Origin: Methanothermococcus okinawensis
Lineage (GTDB): Archaea > AGJL01 > Methanococci > Methanococcales > Methanococcaceae
Direction: 5' to 3'
Assembly (NCBI GenBank): GCA_015661585.1
Contig: DQVU01000107.1
Location: forward strand, 1 to 5,911
DNA length: 5,911 bases
Positions 5,597 to 5,911 of this stretch are shown here, one piece after another. Position 1 is the first letter of the stretch; each line of letters begins with the position of its first letter. The notes beneath the pieces were generated by a model. The model did not search any database and was not told where the DNA came from. It saw nothing but the letters and a program-made list of their open reading frames with translations. A program made the translations under genes and the position numbers.

Positions 5597-5911
5597 ATGA
5601 ATACCTGGGAATTTATAAAAGAGATAATAAAGAATATCAAAAACTCAAATTTAAACAAACCTGTTTTAACATCTTCAAATAAAAATAAACTCTTCTACAC
5701 CAGTGATCAGGGAGATGGGAAGGTAAAGGTAGTCCTACCCTTTGTTTTCAGAAGGGAAGACTTAATCAATCTAAATCCTAAAGGTTTAGAGGGAAGTACT
5801 GCCAGGATCATCGAGTGTATTAAGGAAGAAATGAGAAAAGGGAAATTCCCTCCACTTTCAGGGAACCTTGGAAGGAGATACAGGGAACTCTACGAGCCTC
5901 TCACCGTGGTA
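5597..5911 (+). CDS. Unrecognised protein, N-terminal 105 residues (3' truncated by window edge)
   Basis: From the ATG at 5597 the frame stays open to the end of the window, 105 codons, with no stop. I do not recognise the family. It starts with an amphipathic helix (residues 3-14, WEFIKEIIKNIK and preceding), then a polar linker, then KVKVVLPFVFRRED (about 43-56). An ordered stretch with KGLEGSTARIIECIKEEMRKGKFPPL (about 62-87) follows, and then GRRYRELYEPLTVV at the edge. From about 5690 the base composition rises sharply above the intergenic DNA and codon choice matches the other genes, which supports real coding. The start is supported by GTGAT at 5588-5592, 4 nt upstream. A GTG at 5588 in the same frame is a less likely start, and a TGA at 5549-5551 bounds the frame. 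A frame-1 reading at 5479-5682 overlaps the beginning but has no support beyond its length. There is no signal peptide, so the product is probably cytoplasmic. Confidence 0.78.
   Translation, partial: MNTWEFIKEIIKNIKNSNLNKPVLTSSNKNKLFYTSDQGDGKVKVVLPFVFRREDLINLNPKGLEGSTARIIECIKEEMRKGKFPPLSGNLGRRYRELYEPLTVV

Noticed and set aside
5464..5658. Minus-strand frame of 64 codons in the same region
   Set aside because: The product is almost all Phe, Ile, Asn and Ser, as expected from translating A/T-rich noncoding DNA, and it has no ribosome binding site.
5479..5682. Plus-strand frame of 67 codons overlapping the start of the right-edge gene
   Set aside because: Its first half lies in A/T-only DNA including an inverted repeat and reads as Ile/Phe/Tyr runs, and it uses the rare codon CGG. 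The frame starting at 5597 has a ribosome binding site and continues into clearly coding sequence.
4921..5911. CRISPR array, insertion sequence or attachment site in the gene-poor right part
   Set aside because: No regularly spaced repeats, no transposase-like frame, no paired terminal repeats and no tRNA gene were seen.

Overview
The window looks like chromosome from a thermophilic methanogenic archaeon, most likely in or near the Methanococcales. The reasons are very AT-rich intergenic DNA, codons dominated by ATA, AGA, GGA and TTA, archaeal-type TATA boxes and GGTGA/GGAG ribosome binding sites, a deoxyhypusine synthase (absent from most bacteria), a helix-turn-helix plus CBS regulator of the type found in methanogens, and cobamide biosynthesis. 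The sequence alone does not fix the genus.

Layout. (1) Positions 1-324 (+) are the C-terminal third or less of ThiC, the thiamine pyrimidine synthase, with its terminal iron-sulfur cysteine motif. (2) Positions 314-1234 (-) hold a winged-helix plus tandem-CBS transcriptional regulator whose stop codon lies inside thiC, an 11-bp tail-to-tail overlap. (3) Positions 1235-1368 are a divergent promoter region, almost pure A/T, with two TATA boxes and a 20-bp perfect palindrome between them. (4) Positions 1369-2148 (+) encode a small MinD/ParA-like ATPase in which the signature lysine of the deviant Walker A motif is Gln. It is followed after 44 bp by dys, deoxyhypusine synthase (2193-3212, +). (5) Converging on dys is a compact minus-strand cluster, read in the order cbiE (4291-4920), an exported protein of unknown function (3571-4272), and a FUN14-family membrane protein (3257-3559). 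Gaps are 18 and 11 bp, each with a good ribosome binding site, so this is probably one operon. (6) Positions 4921-5596 are a long AT-rich stretch with no convincing gene. (7) From 5597 (+) a coding region runs off the right edge; its product is not recognised.

How the genes relate. Most encode core metabolic or cellular proteins: cofactor synthesis (ThiC for thiamine, CbiE for the cobamides that methanogens need for methyl transfer) and translation-factor modification (Dys acting on aIF5A). No mobile element, CRISPR array, tRNA or rRNA was seen. The least explained parts are the MinD-like ATPase without its signature lysine beside dys, the cbiE / exported protein / FUN14 cluster, the divergent promoter with its palindrome, and the unrecognised gene at the right edge. 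I did not find clear evidence of a wholly new biological system.
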